From NCBI GenBank assembly GCA_004009845.1, contig RMBW01000061.1, positions 124,001 to 188,000 of the forward strand: a DNA stretch of 64,000 nt. The letters run 5' to 3'. The DNA comes from Davidsoniella eucalypti (lineage: Eukaryota; Ascomycota; Sordariomycetes; Microascales; Ceratocystidaceae). Positions within the stretch are counted from its first letter, which is position 1. Each line of letters opens with the position of its first letter. Below are positions 48,159 through 61,400 of this stretch, in pieces. A program made the position numbers and the translations under genes. Below the pieces are notes generated by a model that saw nothing but the letters and a program-made list of their open reading frames with translations, was not told the origin of the DNA and did no database searches.

Positions 48159-51100
48159 CTAAGCTAGATCCTCTTGTTGCTGTCTCATGAAGTCTCTAGC
48201 AACTGCATCGCCGCCACGCTGTGCCGTTTCCATCCAATGAATAGCTAGACACATAACAGCGGGATCTTTGCGCGCATTTTCATCCTTGGATGAGGTGGGA
48301 TCTATGGCCGGCATAGAACCACCCAACCCAATTAATAAACCTCCTGCTCCCAAAGAACCGGAATGCCCCGGTCCTGTACCTGTAGATTGTCCCGCCGTTC
48401 CGGAGCTTGACGATGCTAGTGATGCACTGGAAGTTGCTGCCATGATAGAACCAGGTGGCGTAGACACAACGTTACTGCTGTTGTTCTTCTCGATACCTTT
48501 CTGCGATGTACCACTGTCTCCATTTGTGCTACCACCAGTGCTGGAGAAATTGGTACTGTATCCTCCCGGCCCACTTCCATATACATCCATGAGCGACTGC
48601 CGGAAAACCTCGCGTGGCTTAGAAAGTGGTAATAGGACTCGATCTAGAAGCTCTGGCTCAGCCATATAAAACAACGCCAGCTCACGCTGGGATGCTGGGT
48701 CGCCTTCCTTTGCTAGTAGAGAGTACATCTTTGCAGCGTCTGCCTTCGTGTATGTAGCTCGTGGTTGGACATTCTCTGTACTCGTTGGTGGCTTACGATT
48801 GTGATTTGCCATTAGAATGCTATCGGCCAACGTCAGCATAGTATGACAGACATCCATCTTGAGACTAAGAGCAGATATTCCGAGGTCCCAGAAGGTAAGC
48901 CCACGCTCGCGTCGATTGAGCATTTTAGCCGGAACAAAAGATGCTATGAACTGAAGATCCCGAAATAGGGTTTTGGGGCGTAGGGTAGGGTCTTGGAAAA
49001 TGTCAACGAGGGCTTCAAGATGGGCCTGTATATTGGCCGGCGAATTCCCGGTGCTCTTGGTGTCGTGTCCAGAAGATTTACGCTCTCTCATGTTGTCAAT
49101 GGCGTCTTCCAAAATCGTAGGTTTATGGCCGTCTTTCGCATCTATCGAGGATGTTGAACTTAAGTCAGTTCGCCCAAGTCCGTACCGTAGGCGGCGCGAG
49201 CTACCAGAAGCCGCGATGGATGCCGTAATGAGATTAGCTAGTCTGTGAAGGACACTCAGTTTCGCATAGGGACTTGGATGTACGCTGAACATTTCGAGTA
49301 ATCGCTTGTATGCCTTCTTGAACGGGAATTCGGCCTCGATAGAAGCTTTATCCTTGATTTTGGCAGACGGCAGAGTAGAAGTAGCTGTAGCTTGAGGCTG
49401 GTTACTTTCTTCGGTGTCAGTCGGGATCAAGATCCCTTCTTTGCTAGAACGTGCGTCCGATACTTTGGTTGCATCTTCCGCGCTGCTGGAGGGTTGGTGT
49501 TCATTTCCTTCTTTGTCTGCCTTCCTTGCCTTCTGTTTCGCGAGGTCTTCGGCTTGCTTATGAGAGATACAATGCTGTCCAACGCTGGAAAACCACATAT
49601 CTGTCTCCGACCCACGAGCAAACACGAGATTACCAAGATCAGACAATAGCAAGCTAATGAGAGTCTGCTTGAGGTCTTGCAGAAATTTGGACTTCTCATC
49701 TGAAGATTGAGCTTGATGAGGGTACAGTGTGTCGCTAGAGGTGGATGTCCCTGGTTGTCCAGTCGATGTACTGGCATGTGAGGGCATAACCGGCGGTAAA
49801 GGATGTGAAAATGTGCTCGAGACATTGGTCATTGATGTCGAGGGAGAATGTGATGAAGAGAGTTTCGACGTTCGTGATGAAGGTGCATTTTGAAAGGGGG
49901 ACCAAAATGTCACGGGCTCAGGTTGTCCCGTGCCATTGTAAATATCGCCGTCTCCAACCCGAGAAGCACGAGATGAATCAATATTCGACAAGCCTGTATT
50001 GTTTAGACTCGGTCTCTTCCGCAGATTTTGCAAAGTGGCTGTGGAGCGCATAACGCTAAAGCCAAACCGGCTACGTTCGGAATCGGATACCACGCTTGAT
50101 GCATCATCAACACTCCACGAAGCGTTCATGTCGTTGTTTCGTTGTTGGGTTTGTGCTCTGTTTTGCTCAAAAATCTTCCAGTCTCGAGAATAAAGCTCGG
50201 ATGACCAAAGGTCTGGAGCATCGGAAATGGTTTCGCCGATCAATTTACTCATGCATTTATCAAGTTCTAATGAAAACCGATGGATGCGTTCTTCTCCTTT
50301 GCAAAACACCTCGATATCGTTGTTCTTGAGCCAAATACTGGTTGCTTCTGCTTGGTCATCACTGAGCTTGTTGGGACCGCCATGAGGATCACTAGCTGCT
50401 AAGAGTTCCATGAGTTGAAACTCAGCAAGATGGATGTATGACGAGTTAAGTCCCTTGGCCGAGTTCAGGTTGCTGCGATGGGAAGCGCGGCGTGGCATTC
50501 CCATTGCTTTTAACGCAACACATATGCTCCGGCTATGAGTGTAGGGCGCAGAGTTGACCACATCAGCTACATACCACATCTTGTCTCGCAAAGCGCGAAG
50601 CCTTTGCGCCATGCGCTCAATCTGACCTTCGTGGCGTTCTTGACTCTGCTTGAGCCATACCAGCCAAGCGTCATACCGTTCTATAGCAGCTGCAGATCGA
50701 CGGATCCCATCCCGTGGTCCTCTTGAGAAGATATTCAACAGGCGCTGGAAGCTATTCTCTCGTAGGCTTGAAGAGAGCATTGCTTGTAGATGCTGCAAGG
50801 TCCGGAAGTACAGTAAAGAAGACGCAAAATCCGACTGCGATTCTGAGCGCGCGGAAGCGGCCCTCAGCATTTGGATCAACACAGGTTCTTGATTGGGATT
50901 AATTTCTATTTCGGCGTAATCTGGTGAATCAGTAGACAAATCTGCAGTATACAGAGATGGCTCAATAGGCGAAGATGGCTCCATATGTGCTCTATATGGA
51001 TTTTGGGATTGGGATGCTTTGAAGTTGGTGGTGACCTTATCCCGAGCACGATATCTATGCAACCCTGTCGCTCTATTAGTGAACTTGGAGGTGTGAGTAG

Positions 51101-53798
51101 TGGATTCGAGACCTTGGGGAATCTCGTACTCTTCAACAAGCTTGAGAATGGCAGTTCTGACCTCTCGATAGTCCTTGGCGAAATCGAGATCTGTACCGTT
51201 TGTGGATTCTTCACTATCGGACGAAGAGGTAGAGTCCACATCCTCGCCTCCATTGGTAGCCATATCGTCATCTTCATCAGGGTCGTAAATCATGCTTGTC
51301 GAAAGATCCTGACCTTCAGAAGTGATGAAAAGTACAGCCCATATATCGGCATAGGGGTGTGCCTTGGCTTGTACAACTTCAGCGCCGACAATGTTTGTCA
51401 TTTCTTGCAAGGCAGTGCGTAAAGCAGCACCTTCGTCATCTGGAATAGCTGTCGATAATGGCCAAGAGATTGGATCATAACTTGACGAGAAGTTGATGAG
51501 AGAGTTTGGCGACGAGCCCTTAAGCATGGCTAAGTTACGAAGAGACTCGGTCAGAGTTGAAATCGGGAGGTCTTGGGCGCTGGATGTTGCACTAGTGCTT
51601 AGCACCGACTGAGTCTCGAATGCCTGGGATCGGGAAGTCGGTTGTGATAGGCTCGAAAATCCTGATATTGAAGGAGCTATTGATCGAGCACCATTACTAG
51701 AAGCACGCGATCTAGTGCGCCGTTCAGGCCACAAGGCGTTGACCATAGTCACAAGATCGGCTGGACTAACTACCAAGTATGGATGTACCTCTTTTGTTTC
51801 TTGTAATGAGGTGATCGATCGTGCTGGTAACAGCTTCGTCGTAGGTCGTCGTGTAGCTTTTCCTGATAGACGATTGGTGATGGCTAAGATATGATCTCGA
51901 ATGTGAGGTGGAACAGGCTTTTGTCCGGATGGTTTGAACGTGTCATGGACGTGATCCATAGCCTTTAATGCTACTTGCCGAAGGATCTTTTCACGTCCAT
52001 ACTTGGTGATATGGTAGTCGGTAAGAATTCCGTGACCCTCAGGGTGGATGATGACACTGAGCAAGAAATTTTGGAAGAGCCAGCGAGATACGAAGAATGC
52101 CCGTATGCCTTCGAATGAGCCAGGATCTACCCGTTTCAAGATTTCATTTCCAAGTTCTAGGAACCCCTCTGGAATTCCGGTGCCTTCTGCATCGTCGACG
52201 ATATCAAATAGGTCGCTGACTGCCTTTTCATAAAACTCAATGGCAGTAGCCTCGTCCGTGGCTGTCCAATGTCTGAGGTTGAAGCGAGTTCCTTGTTGAT
52301 CTTCGGCTCTATCTAATATGAAAGAGCCTTCCTCGAGGATTCTCATTAGATACCACTCTATATTGGATTTGCCAGACCAATCCCACATAGAGGCCCATTG
52401 AGTCATGACAGCTATTAGCACGGGCTCAATTCCAGTTTTGGATGCGATGAGTTTTGCACAGGCATTCGCCCAGATATTGATTCGGCGCTTGTCTTCCGAG
52501 CTATCAGGTCCAGCTGAATTGGCGAAGCATGTATGAATCAAGGCGGCGAGGGGATCATGACGCTGCAACGATAGTAGACGTTCTACTGCAGACAAGGAGT
52601 TCGGGCCAAATCGGTTTGGAAGTACAGCGTGGCCACGAGTTGGTGTTCGACTTGGATAAGGAAGTACCGAGTCAACTGGATCCAGGCTTTGGTTGAAAGT
52701 TGTGAGTGCTATGAGTTCGCTGCTGGTCAGAGAGCAAAGGCGGTCGGCAAGATAGTCTTCGTCGGTTCGTATGCGTACGATGAACTTGAGCAATCTATCG
52801 CGGGTGGTAGGCAACAGCTGGTTAAAGAAAGAGGTAACAGAATTGAGGTGATTGGCGCCAAGCGCATTGTTGGCATTGCCATCAAGGCTCTCCGTCTCTA
52901 TTCCAGATAAACTTGATGAGTCGGTGTCCGATTCGATCAACGCATACTTGCGATACTCTTCACCACTAGCCCGTACATTTTGCAAGGCAGTATAAAGGCT
53001 AGCAAATGATTTCTTGTCATCCGAGCGAAAGAAGTCCACAAGGTTGCGATGTGCACTCTCACTACTCCGCGAAAAGCGCGCTACAAGTGCAGTGAATATA
53101 AGATGCCGGTGCAAGCGAAGACGAGTGTTGGCACGTTTCTTTTCTTGAAATTTACCAAGCCGTACTATATGGGCGAGCTCATCAAGAGTAGTCCCTTCGT
53201 GGTCACTCCTGCTTAGGGCCAATGGCGGGTTGGTATACTGAGACGTATCCGAGAGTAGGAGGTTTGCAAGAATTGCATGCTTCGTGATAGTAGGTGCTAC
53301 CAATGGCGATGGTAACGCGGATAGGGGTGGTGCTAGGGATAATGGGGACGCCAATGGAGAAGTGTCTAGAATTACTTCGGGAGGGTCTTCATACAAGATC
53401 TCTGGTACTATGGGCTTCGGAGAGGGATGGCCAACAGGTGGTGTCTCACTTGTAGAATCTTGAAAGTCTATAATTGGTTGATCTATAGTTTCTCCGTGTG
53501 TTGGTGATATCACAGAAGCATTTTTAGAATTGAGGATAGTGCTAGCAGATGCAGATGTACTGATGGAGGGGTCGGGATCTGCAAAATGACGGATATTCGT
53601 GTTAGCCGAATCAACCGTGCGCACTGACGGACTTCTTAGTCGGCCTTCATAATTCATATATTAGCATCCATGTAATTCTGGCTAGTATTCAATATGATAA
53701 TTTATCTGTATACCTGAGCTAGAAACCGACTGTGCACCTATAGACGGCCTAGTTCTTGGAGAGGGGTCACCTTCAAGAGCTGATATTGAAAATGCCAT
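48159..53798 (-). CDS. Large conserved-looking fungal protein with C-terminal Sel1-like segments
   Basis: Two exons, 53714-53798 and 48159-53644, 1856 residues. The first exon encodes MAFSISALEGDPSPRTRPSI and joins in frame to GRLRSPSVRTVDSA; the ATG just inside the long exon (53657) lies in the predicted intron. Residues 1-170 are Ser/Pro-rich and disordered. A mostly helical body follows, with a conserved-looking block near 195-270 (RLHRHLIFTALVARFSRSS, HRNLVDFF). Ser-rich linkers separate it from the C-terminus, where AAKMYSLLAKEGDPASQRELALFYM (split: AKMYSLLAKEGDPAS and QRELALFYM, near 1665-1690) and LAIHWMETAQRGGDAVA (near 1825-1845) resemble Sel1/TPR-like repeats, divided by about 100 Gly/Ser/Thr-rich residues. 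No membrane helix or catalytic motif is seen. I do not recognise a named family; a scaffold or adaptor role is only a guess. Confidence 0.85.
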
Positions 53799-56700
53799 GA
53801 TATGGCTGGTAGAATGCGGGGATGAATAGCAAAATGAGAGACACTAGCGAAGTGTTGGGAGTTGCGGACACTAAGGAGTCAAAGACAATGATATATGCGT
53901 TCTAGGTATAACTAGCTGAATACTGTTTCCGTGAATAGTTAAAGAGAGAAAGATGTAAGGTGTAGGAAGAAGATATGATAAGCGGGAGTGTGACTGAGCC
54001 GGAAATGCGAAGACTACATCGAGAATGATGCAAGTGCGCACACGGGCGATAAGTGCAATGAGTAACTAGGTCAGATAGCTTTCAGGAAGCCAGAAGACCA
54101 GGAAAATGCAGCGATGTTATGGTACTGGCATATGATAACTGTGCGAGAAATCAAATGTAGGCGTGGATACAGGTTAGAGTGCTAAAGAAGCGCGGCACGA
54201 TACCAAGACGGGGAAGATACAGTTCAGTATGTACTGAAAAAAGTAATTATACTTGCAAACTTGTAGGTACGAAGCTAAGCAAAAGGAACGGCCAAATCGA
54301 AACAGAGGATATTTCTGGGTGATATAGAGGCTTGTCAACTCAAATCTTCCACAGCAGATTCGGGATGCCGTTTTGACTTATGTTCTTTATGGCTCGGTGG
54401 GCCAAGCGGTTGTACCAGCCTATGAACGAGCCGTACGTCAGTTTTCTGTGAATGGCTGTTGCATTTCTAGTTTTCTCACATCAAATTGACTGGTAGAGAG
54501 GCATACCTGTGAATAGGCAGCGCTGTGGCAAAGCTTCGAAACAGAGCCAACAGAAGCGGGGACTGGGTTGCGGTGCACAATACGCAGAGGAGGGCACCTA
54601 GATCTCCCTGGGCTGTCTATAGGTGGATGCTATAGTACCAGAAGCCAATGTGATGCGCTGGCGAGCTGGCTGGATGGCTGACTGGTGTAGTGTACAACTA
54701 GTGTAGTGGTGGTGAGCGTCACGGCGTGCGAATCGCAGCCAGTAAACATAAACAACTACAACTATAGTCAGAAAAGGGATCGAAGCGGGCGCCTTGGACT
54801 TTTGGTGGCAGCAGAACAATGGCGATGGCGTCATAGAACACGGCGGCAAAGAGTGAGGAGGCCGAGTGGTGCGAGGGAGAAAAGAATCTCAAAGAAGTGG
54901 CTGGTCTCTATGACCTTGAAAATACCAGTAGTTGATGCAGCCAGTCTCTTTTTTTGCTGATGCGCCTATAAAAAATAATATTGCAAAAGTAATAGCAACA
55001 GGTGCGTGCTACCAACAACACAAACACAGCTGGTAGCTACTATTCTGCGCGACAATGCTAAATTGTTGAATATGGCAGGAACAGCCGCACTATCGATAGC
55101 GTCCACGGAAACTACTCGAGCAGCGAATTTTGACATACAAATACAAACGTACAATGGGTCACAGGGTCTAGGTTCTCTTAGTACAGGCGCTCACACCGTA
55201 GAACAATAGCCTTCACATAGAAACAAAGAAAGACGGCCTACGCGAGCTTCTATAGTGGTTAGCAGATCCCTCTTAGAAAGTGTCCACGGTTCTCATTCCA
55301 TGCCTTGCATCTGGCGGGTAGCAGGGGCTCCAACCGATAGCTGTTTCTATTTTTTTTTTCAGTGTTTGCTACTCAATCCGCTGCTATGTGTTTCTGTTAC
55401 AGTTCATGTTGGCCATCCATCCTACAAGGAGGCAGCATATACACATATACAACTATAATTCTGTCTGTTGATTGCTAGGCGTTTGGATAGCCGAGTTGGC
55501 TCCTGCAAGAACGATGCACAAGGGCCTGTTGGCAGGGCTGGAAAGACCGTCGCTGTCCGTGGCGTATCAGCCATAAACTTATCAGCGCTCTGCCTGCAGT
55601 GGTACCGTCTTACAGTATCCAGGGTTTGTGCCATCGCTAGGGCCTCCCTGAAGCAAATCGTTCCATTTGCCACCACTACTCTTTTGTCTATGTGAATTCA
55701 TAGTGTTATTTGAATACACTGCATATCTCATCATCTCGTGATATGATCTAAACAAAGAAGATTCCAGTACAACTCTCCAAAGCCATGCCAGCAACGCCAG
55801 CTTGTGACTTCTTCACCTGACTCCAACTAAAAGCAGCTAGCGCCAACCCATATCACTAGTACCGATAAGTAGCCGTCGGAATAAAGCCGTGCGATCATTA
55901 AGTACACACAGTGGTGTAGTTGGTCTATTCCCGCTATGCTATGTAGGAGAAAAACATACACACAGTGCAAACTAAGCCGCAGCAGGAAGCCTCAATGCAG
56001 CATGTGTACGATTTGGTACTTCCAAAAACCAGCTCCAATTATGCACGAAACCCCATTGCTTTATTATTTCATATATCTGTACATTGTGTGTACAATCAAA
56101 AATGTGTTGACTATGCATAAAACAAATCATGGCATATTAACCATATTATATCGTATTGTCACTTGCCCTCTCCCCTCTTTTCAAAGCATCCCTTATGTCA
56201 TTACATGACTCCACAACCAAACAAACTTCCCAAAGCATCCATAAGGCTCTTATAATAAGCTAAGTGAATGGCAGTCTATTTGTTCTACGTCAACGCGTTC
56301 TATCATATCTTCCATGACCCCAACAAGATGGACTGACCACGGTGTTATTCACCTGCAGAGACTACAGATTCAACGCGCACAATGCCCACGCAATGCAACA
56401 TCGATCCCCATTCATTCCCATCCAGCCGCCTAGATGAGCTTAACCATGCAGCTGAAGAGGCTCTAAACCCGATTCTTTAGCTATAATAGGTCAGGTTCCA
56501 TGAAATTCGCTTCGCTTGAGTGGTGTGGTTGCGTTTCTGGGTTGATGAGTTGTCCTTGCATGAAAAGAATAAAACATATATCAAGATAGAAAAGAACATC
56601 TTATTATAGCCTATACTAGCCTATATCGAGTGGTAACATCATCATCAGTGATGAAATCAAAAGAGATAAAATTGCTGCTTAGCTTAGACTCCCTAGGAAA

Positions 56701-59072
56701 AAAAATGGTCCGGGTCGCCATTCGGCTGATCGGAGCACCACAGAATCACACATCTTCCCCTCTCCTTCTTCTCCGCCAGCTCCGACTCTTGAACGCTTTT
56801 TCTGTATTATCTCACTGCTACTCGGATATTAGGCAGCCAACATCATTGTACTCAGTGGCAGTGTCTCAGCTTCTGTGGTCATCTCATCAGGCAACAGTGG
56901 ATATGAGACCTCGCTAGCCATATCTGTATATCACAAAAGACGTCGGTTAAGTAATAGAATGAAGTTTATACTTTTAGTGCCATTCTATCTATATGACCTG
57001 CTATTTGATCTACCAACTATTACCCCCAACATGTCAGAGATATCTCATACCAGCAGAAACTTATATCCAACATCTGAACGCCAATAACCTCTCCCCGGTA
57101 CTAACACAAATCAATGCTTGGAGTCTGAATATAGCATCAAAGATGACTTACACCTAGCTTAACACGTGTTCTTCTGTACAACATATAACAACAAGTGTCT
57201 GTAAGACGAACAGCCAGTTTATTGTATACGTGTACGTAAAGATATATGTGTTGTCATCCGGTGGTAGATAACCAGAGAATCTAAATCAGAAGTTGAGGAT
57301 ATTCAAGCGTTTCAACATACGGTGTTTGACTACATATGATTGCATGCTTGATGCTACACCAAACGCCAAAATACCATCCTTTTGTTATCTTTAGCTTTAA
57401 CGAGTCGGTAGAACCTGAAAGTAAGTAACAATACTATTGTTTAGTTAGCGTACTAGCTTGAAGATTACATATACTTTCTAGTATTGTTAAACTCGATAAA
57501 ATAGCATATTAGTCGTGTTTCAAATCGTGCCAACCTGAAAACTATACTAACTGCAGGCTACCCTATGCAGTAAGCGGCCTCGGATGCATAGTCGGCTCGG
57601 GTATAGATTTATATTCATTTATAACCAATTATCTTGTAGAAACTTCCACCTTACAACTAACTAGTATTCATGATTCTCGTAAATCAGAACAGAATGGGCG
57701 CAACTAGCCTTACGAACAAGAACCAGTATTGTTAGGCGTATGAGTAAAACCCTCAGAGATAAATAGACTATTAGAAGCCCATCTACTACAACAGCCTCTC
57801 ATCGAGAGGAAGTGAAGTTGGGCACTAGAACCAAGCTTGAATCCTTTCGTCCGCAGATCAGGTGATGAGCTTGCCTATTATCCACCTGTAGACAGATAAT
57901 ACATGTGTGCCTCGCTTGTTACTGTGTGTTGCCCTATTTCAAGCAATAAAACAATGGGTTTGTTCGTCATGGTTCTACCGGCTGCAGAAACTCTTAAAAC
58001 TGCAGGCTGATATGTGACATGCACTTATAAGTGGCCACTATCACAAATATGTAGAAGTTTTCTCTCTCTTTTTGTGTCATACTAGGTAGGCTAAGGTTAG
58101 ATGATCAACAATTCGGGCGATATATATTGGCGTTGCAAATATTGTCACCTTTCACATTCACACATACACCTAAGATCGTCACCAGAGATACCTTAAGGCT
58201 CCACCTCCACCTATTTTTGGGAGTCTTATGCGGATAGTCAATGTGAAAGATACGTGTTCATGATATAATCGTTTCAAGAATGCTAACCGTGAACAGCCCA
58301 ACTCATTCTTACATGATATATCTAAAAACTATAACGGCCTAACCTCAGACTATCCGCTAGTATAAGCGGCCACCGAATCAAACGTTGTATGATTTCATGG
58401 CCACATAGATACAGTCTCTCATGTCTAGACCGCCTTATTCTGACTAGGCAATTCTTACCTTCGGGGATGAAGTCGAAGTTGATGTGCACACTTTATTCGA
58501 CTCTAATATGGTTAAAGGGCTTTCCCTTGGGTAGTATGATATTACTACGTCGTTTATGTCTGTCCAAATTATATACCTCTTAAAAGTTACAAGAATGGTT
58601 GGCTCGTTTTACAGTCGATACTGTAAGTCAGCCAATGGGGAGAGAAGAAACTGACATCAGATTCACCAAACCTAGTTCCATTCAATAGTGTGATATTGAG
58701 CAACTTGAAAAGATGGTAATTGAAAAATAAAATTACTGTTAACCAAAACTATAACAAAGTTTTGACTAAGTGGTATGATTATGAGAAGAACTGTAAGATG
58801 CAAAGGCCATATTTGAACAAGCTAATAAAATCACAATAACCCCTCCCACCTCACAATACTAGATACGCTCTCAAGTAATAACACACGAACAGTGATAGTT
58901 CTTGATGGAATAGTTAAAAAGAGCAAAACGATACAACGCCAAACTGATAATTTTATATGAGAAAGAAAAGAAGGGGGGTGTCATCATCACGCGTAACCAA
59001 CAGAAAAAGACACAAAAAGAAATGCATAGTCATGAAAGGAAACCAAAAAAAGCATACAAGGCATTATTGAAT
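53799..59072. other. Gene-free region of 5.3 kb between two minus-strand genes
   Basis: Left part is the promoter of the 1856-residue protein. Around 54.4-55.7 kb the DNA is somewhat less AT-rich, with several overlapping short frames on both strands (for example 55006-55209, which starts at a GTG), none recognisable. 56.0-59.0 kb is AT-rich and featureless; its right end is the hapX 3' region. No RNA gene seen. Confidence 0.5.
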
Positions 59073-61400
59073 TTAGCCTTGGAAGCGTACGTCAAATTCC
59101 TTTAGCACGCTCATGATACTAGCAGTTTCGACTTCAATGGGCAATCTTCTGGGTCTTCCCTCGTTGTCAGTGCCTGGTTTCTTCGACCCAGGACCGGATG
59201 CTGAGCCTTCAGATGAACGAACAGTCGCACGAAGTTTTGGCAACCAAGTGCTAATCTCATCAGCAGCCTGGTCAAAGTTGCGATGGCTAGCCAGAGTCTT
59301 GTATGTCTCAGCACAGCTTAGACTGAGGCCAAACTGGGCCTTGGCAGAAATGCTAGAAGCACTTATCGAAGTAGGCGGCTTGCTAGTGGAAGGCTTGGAT
59401 GAAGGCTTAGACTTGCAGCAACCTCCACCGGCGCCACCACCTCCGCAACAGCCGCCGCTGCCTTCTCTGCTCGACCGCTCGAAGTTTGCGGCAAGCGAGC
59501 GACAGAAAAGGCCAGACTTGGGATCGGCCTTGCATTGAGCACAGGTTCCGGGACCGTTCGGTCCGCAACCACCGAAGGAAGATGGCTTGGGAAGAGTTGT
59601 AGGCGTAGGGACAGGCTTCTTATTGAAAGGACGCAATTTGACAGCGCCAGTAGAGGTTATCTCCATAGGTGGTGACGAAACCTCGCTACCTGGTGGAGAA
59701 GGGGCCTGGTAGACGGAGTGTTGGGGCTTGTGGGAGGGGGTATCTTCGGGAACATGCTCTGTGATCGAGTCCATGATGGGCCCAGAGACCAGGTCTGGGT
59801 TAGCGCAAACACAGCAGCTCTCGTCAGTATCACAGAAGCCACATTTGTCTCGTGGAGCAATGGTGATCTTGGGCAACGGCTGTGGCTTCTGGATTGACGG
59901 CAGAGCTTCCTTCTTCCAGAGATTCGTCATGTCCATTTCCATCTCCGTACTCAAAGCGAAGCTATGGGTCTGTGGGCGCTTGTTGGACATGTCAAGCTGT
60001 GGTGACATGGCTCGCTTGGCTGGCTGATTATGTTGTAGAGAAGTGTCAAAGCCCATGCAAGAACAGTTGTTCAAATCGCCGCATTTCTCACAACCCTTGG
60101 AGACCTGGGCAAGAGCCTCCTCAACACAGGCACAAGGGCCATCGGGTTGGCATCCGCCACAGGATAGCGTAGCTAGATCGATAGTGCCAGGTGCACCAAC
60201 ACTAGCAGCGTTCGGAGGAGGAAGAATGCTGCTCATCACAAAAGAAGGAGGTGAACGATGGTCATCGATCAGAATGTTGGAGCCATCAAAGCCACTTGAA
60301 AGGGTTGTGTGTGGCGTAGACGGGTTAGTGGAAGAGTGGTTGTTGTCACGGTTCAAGTTGAGAGCTAAGGCGCGGATGTCGTTTGAGGAGGATACCGAAA
60401 AGCGAGCTTCGCTCTGTCTTCTGGGCTCAGAGTGGTGATGGCTCTGTGATTGCTGCGAGTGATGCTGCTGCTGCTGTTGTGGTTGGTGCTGGTGCTGAAG
60501 CAGGCTGCCCGAGGTCTCAGCCCGGATGCGGTCTTGGCGCTCTCTTTCCAGCATATTTTCAAGCAGCGAGCACCTGGAACGATACGACTGCAGTTCCAGT
60601 TCTAGGGAGCGAATACGATCAGTCATGTCCCGCTCCAGACGATCACGAGTCGACTTCTGGCCCTCAATCAGCTCTTCCAGTTCGCCAACTCGCGCGGCTC
60701 TGCGCTCCCGGAACGCTCTCTGAGCAGCTCGATTCTGAGCCTTTCGCTTAGAAGGCGGCGTGTCGGTTGCAGGCTTACGGCCGGGCTTGGGCCGAGGCGG
60801 GATGACCCATTCCTTGCTGGTGATAGACTTGGGCGGTCCGGTCGGCACCAGCATCGGCTGCTGGCCAGCGACGGACGACGTCGGCGCAGTTTGTTGCTGT
60901 GGCTGCTGCATGTACAGGGACGGTTGCTGGGGGTCAGGCGATACAACCGATGCCATGGACATCTTGGTCTTGATTGGCTGGTTGGAACTGGAGACGTTGA
61001 TCGGCGTAGCCGGGAGTGATGAGCTGACGGGCGACTGCGGGAGCGACGGGGCAAGGCTAGGCCGGATTGCAATGACCGGCGGCCGCTGAGCAGACGTGTA
61101 ATTGGATGAGATTGATGGCGATGGCTGAGGTGCAGGCGATGGTGCAAGAGCCCGCGGATTGAGGTTATGCGGCTGCTTTTTGATGAAGGTGTTGCCGGTT
61201 GGTGAGGCAAATTTTTCGGAATTTGCGCCGTGAGGTGCTGAAATAGAGGCTGAACCGCCTGAAGCACCAGAGCCTGTCATCACTATGGGTGGTAGTGGGC
61301 CAGTGCCCCTCAGCATGCTTTTAGTGGGTGGGAGTGCCATGGGATGTGTTATTTGCTCAGGTATAGCCGAAGTCACCAAGGACACGGCGGATGCAGCCAT
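59073..61400 (-). CDS. hapX: HapX-type bZIP iron-response transcription factor
   Basis: Single exon, 775 residues from the first ATG at 61400; in-frame codons upstream contain no ATG before a TAG. The Hap4-like motif that binds the CCAAT complex is SKEWVIPPRPKPGRKP (195-210), followed directly by a bZIP: basic region 218-238 (RKAQNRAAQRAFRERRAAR) and coiled coil to about 292. Gln/His-rich linkers precede four Cys-rich motifs: CGGCQPDGPCAC (414-425), CEKCGDLNNCSC (437-448), CGFCDTDESCCVC (520-532) and CGPNGPGTCAQCK with FC (611-633), plus an extra Gly-flanked CC...CC at about 650-662. The C-terminus (SHRNFDQAADEISTWLPKL and IEVETASIMSVLKEFDVRF) is also conserved in HapX. In Aspergillus it represses iron-using pathways in iron starvation and promotes iron detoxification in excess, sensing iron through the Cys-rich motifs. 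Confidence 0.96.
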   Translation of the reverse strand: MAASAVSLVTSAIPEQITHPMALPPTKSMLRGTGPLPPIVMTGSGASGGSASISAPHGANSEKFASPTGNTFIKKQPHNLNPRALAPSPAPQPSPSISSNYTSAQRPPVIAIRPSLAPSLPQSPVSSSLPATPINVSSSNQPIKTKMSMASVVSPDPQQPSLYMQQPQQQTAPTSSVAGQQPMLVPTGPPKSITSKEWVIPPRPKPGRKPATDTPPSKRKAQNRAAQRAFRERRAARVGELEELIEGQKSTRDRLERDMTDRIRSLELELQSYRSRCSLLENMLERERQDRIRAETSGSLLQHQHQPQQQQQHHSQQSQSHHHSEPRRQSEARFSVSSSNDIRALALNLNRDNNHSSTNPSTPHTTLSSGFDGSNILIDDHRSPPSFVMSSILPPPNAASVGAPGTIDLATLSCGGCQPDGPCACVEEALAQVSKGCEKCGDLNNCSCMGFDTSLQHNQPAKRAMSPQLDMSNKRPQTHSFALSTEMEMDMTNLWKKEALPSIQKPQPLPKITIAPRDKCGFCDTDESCCVCANPDLVSGPIMDSITEHVPEDTPSHKPQHSVYQAPSPPGSEVSSPPMEITSTGAVKLRPFNKKPVPTPTTLPKPSSFGGCGPNGPGTCAQCKADPKSGLFCRSLAANFERSSREGSGGCCGGGGAGGGCCKSKPSSKPSTSKPPTSISASSISAKAQFGLSLSCAETYKTLASHRNFDQAADEISTWLPKLRATVRSSEGSASGPGSKKPGTDNEGRPRRLPIEVETASIMSVLKEFDVRFQG

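Noticed and set aside
53655..53657. ATG at the start of the long exon as the start codon of the 1856-residue protein
   Set aside because: A better start lies at 53798: its exon ends in a donor, and splicing joins in frame just after this ATG with a family-like N-terminus.
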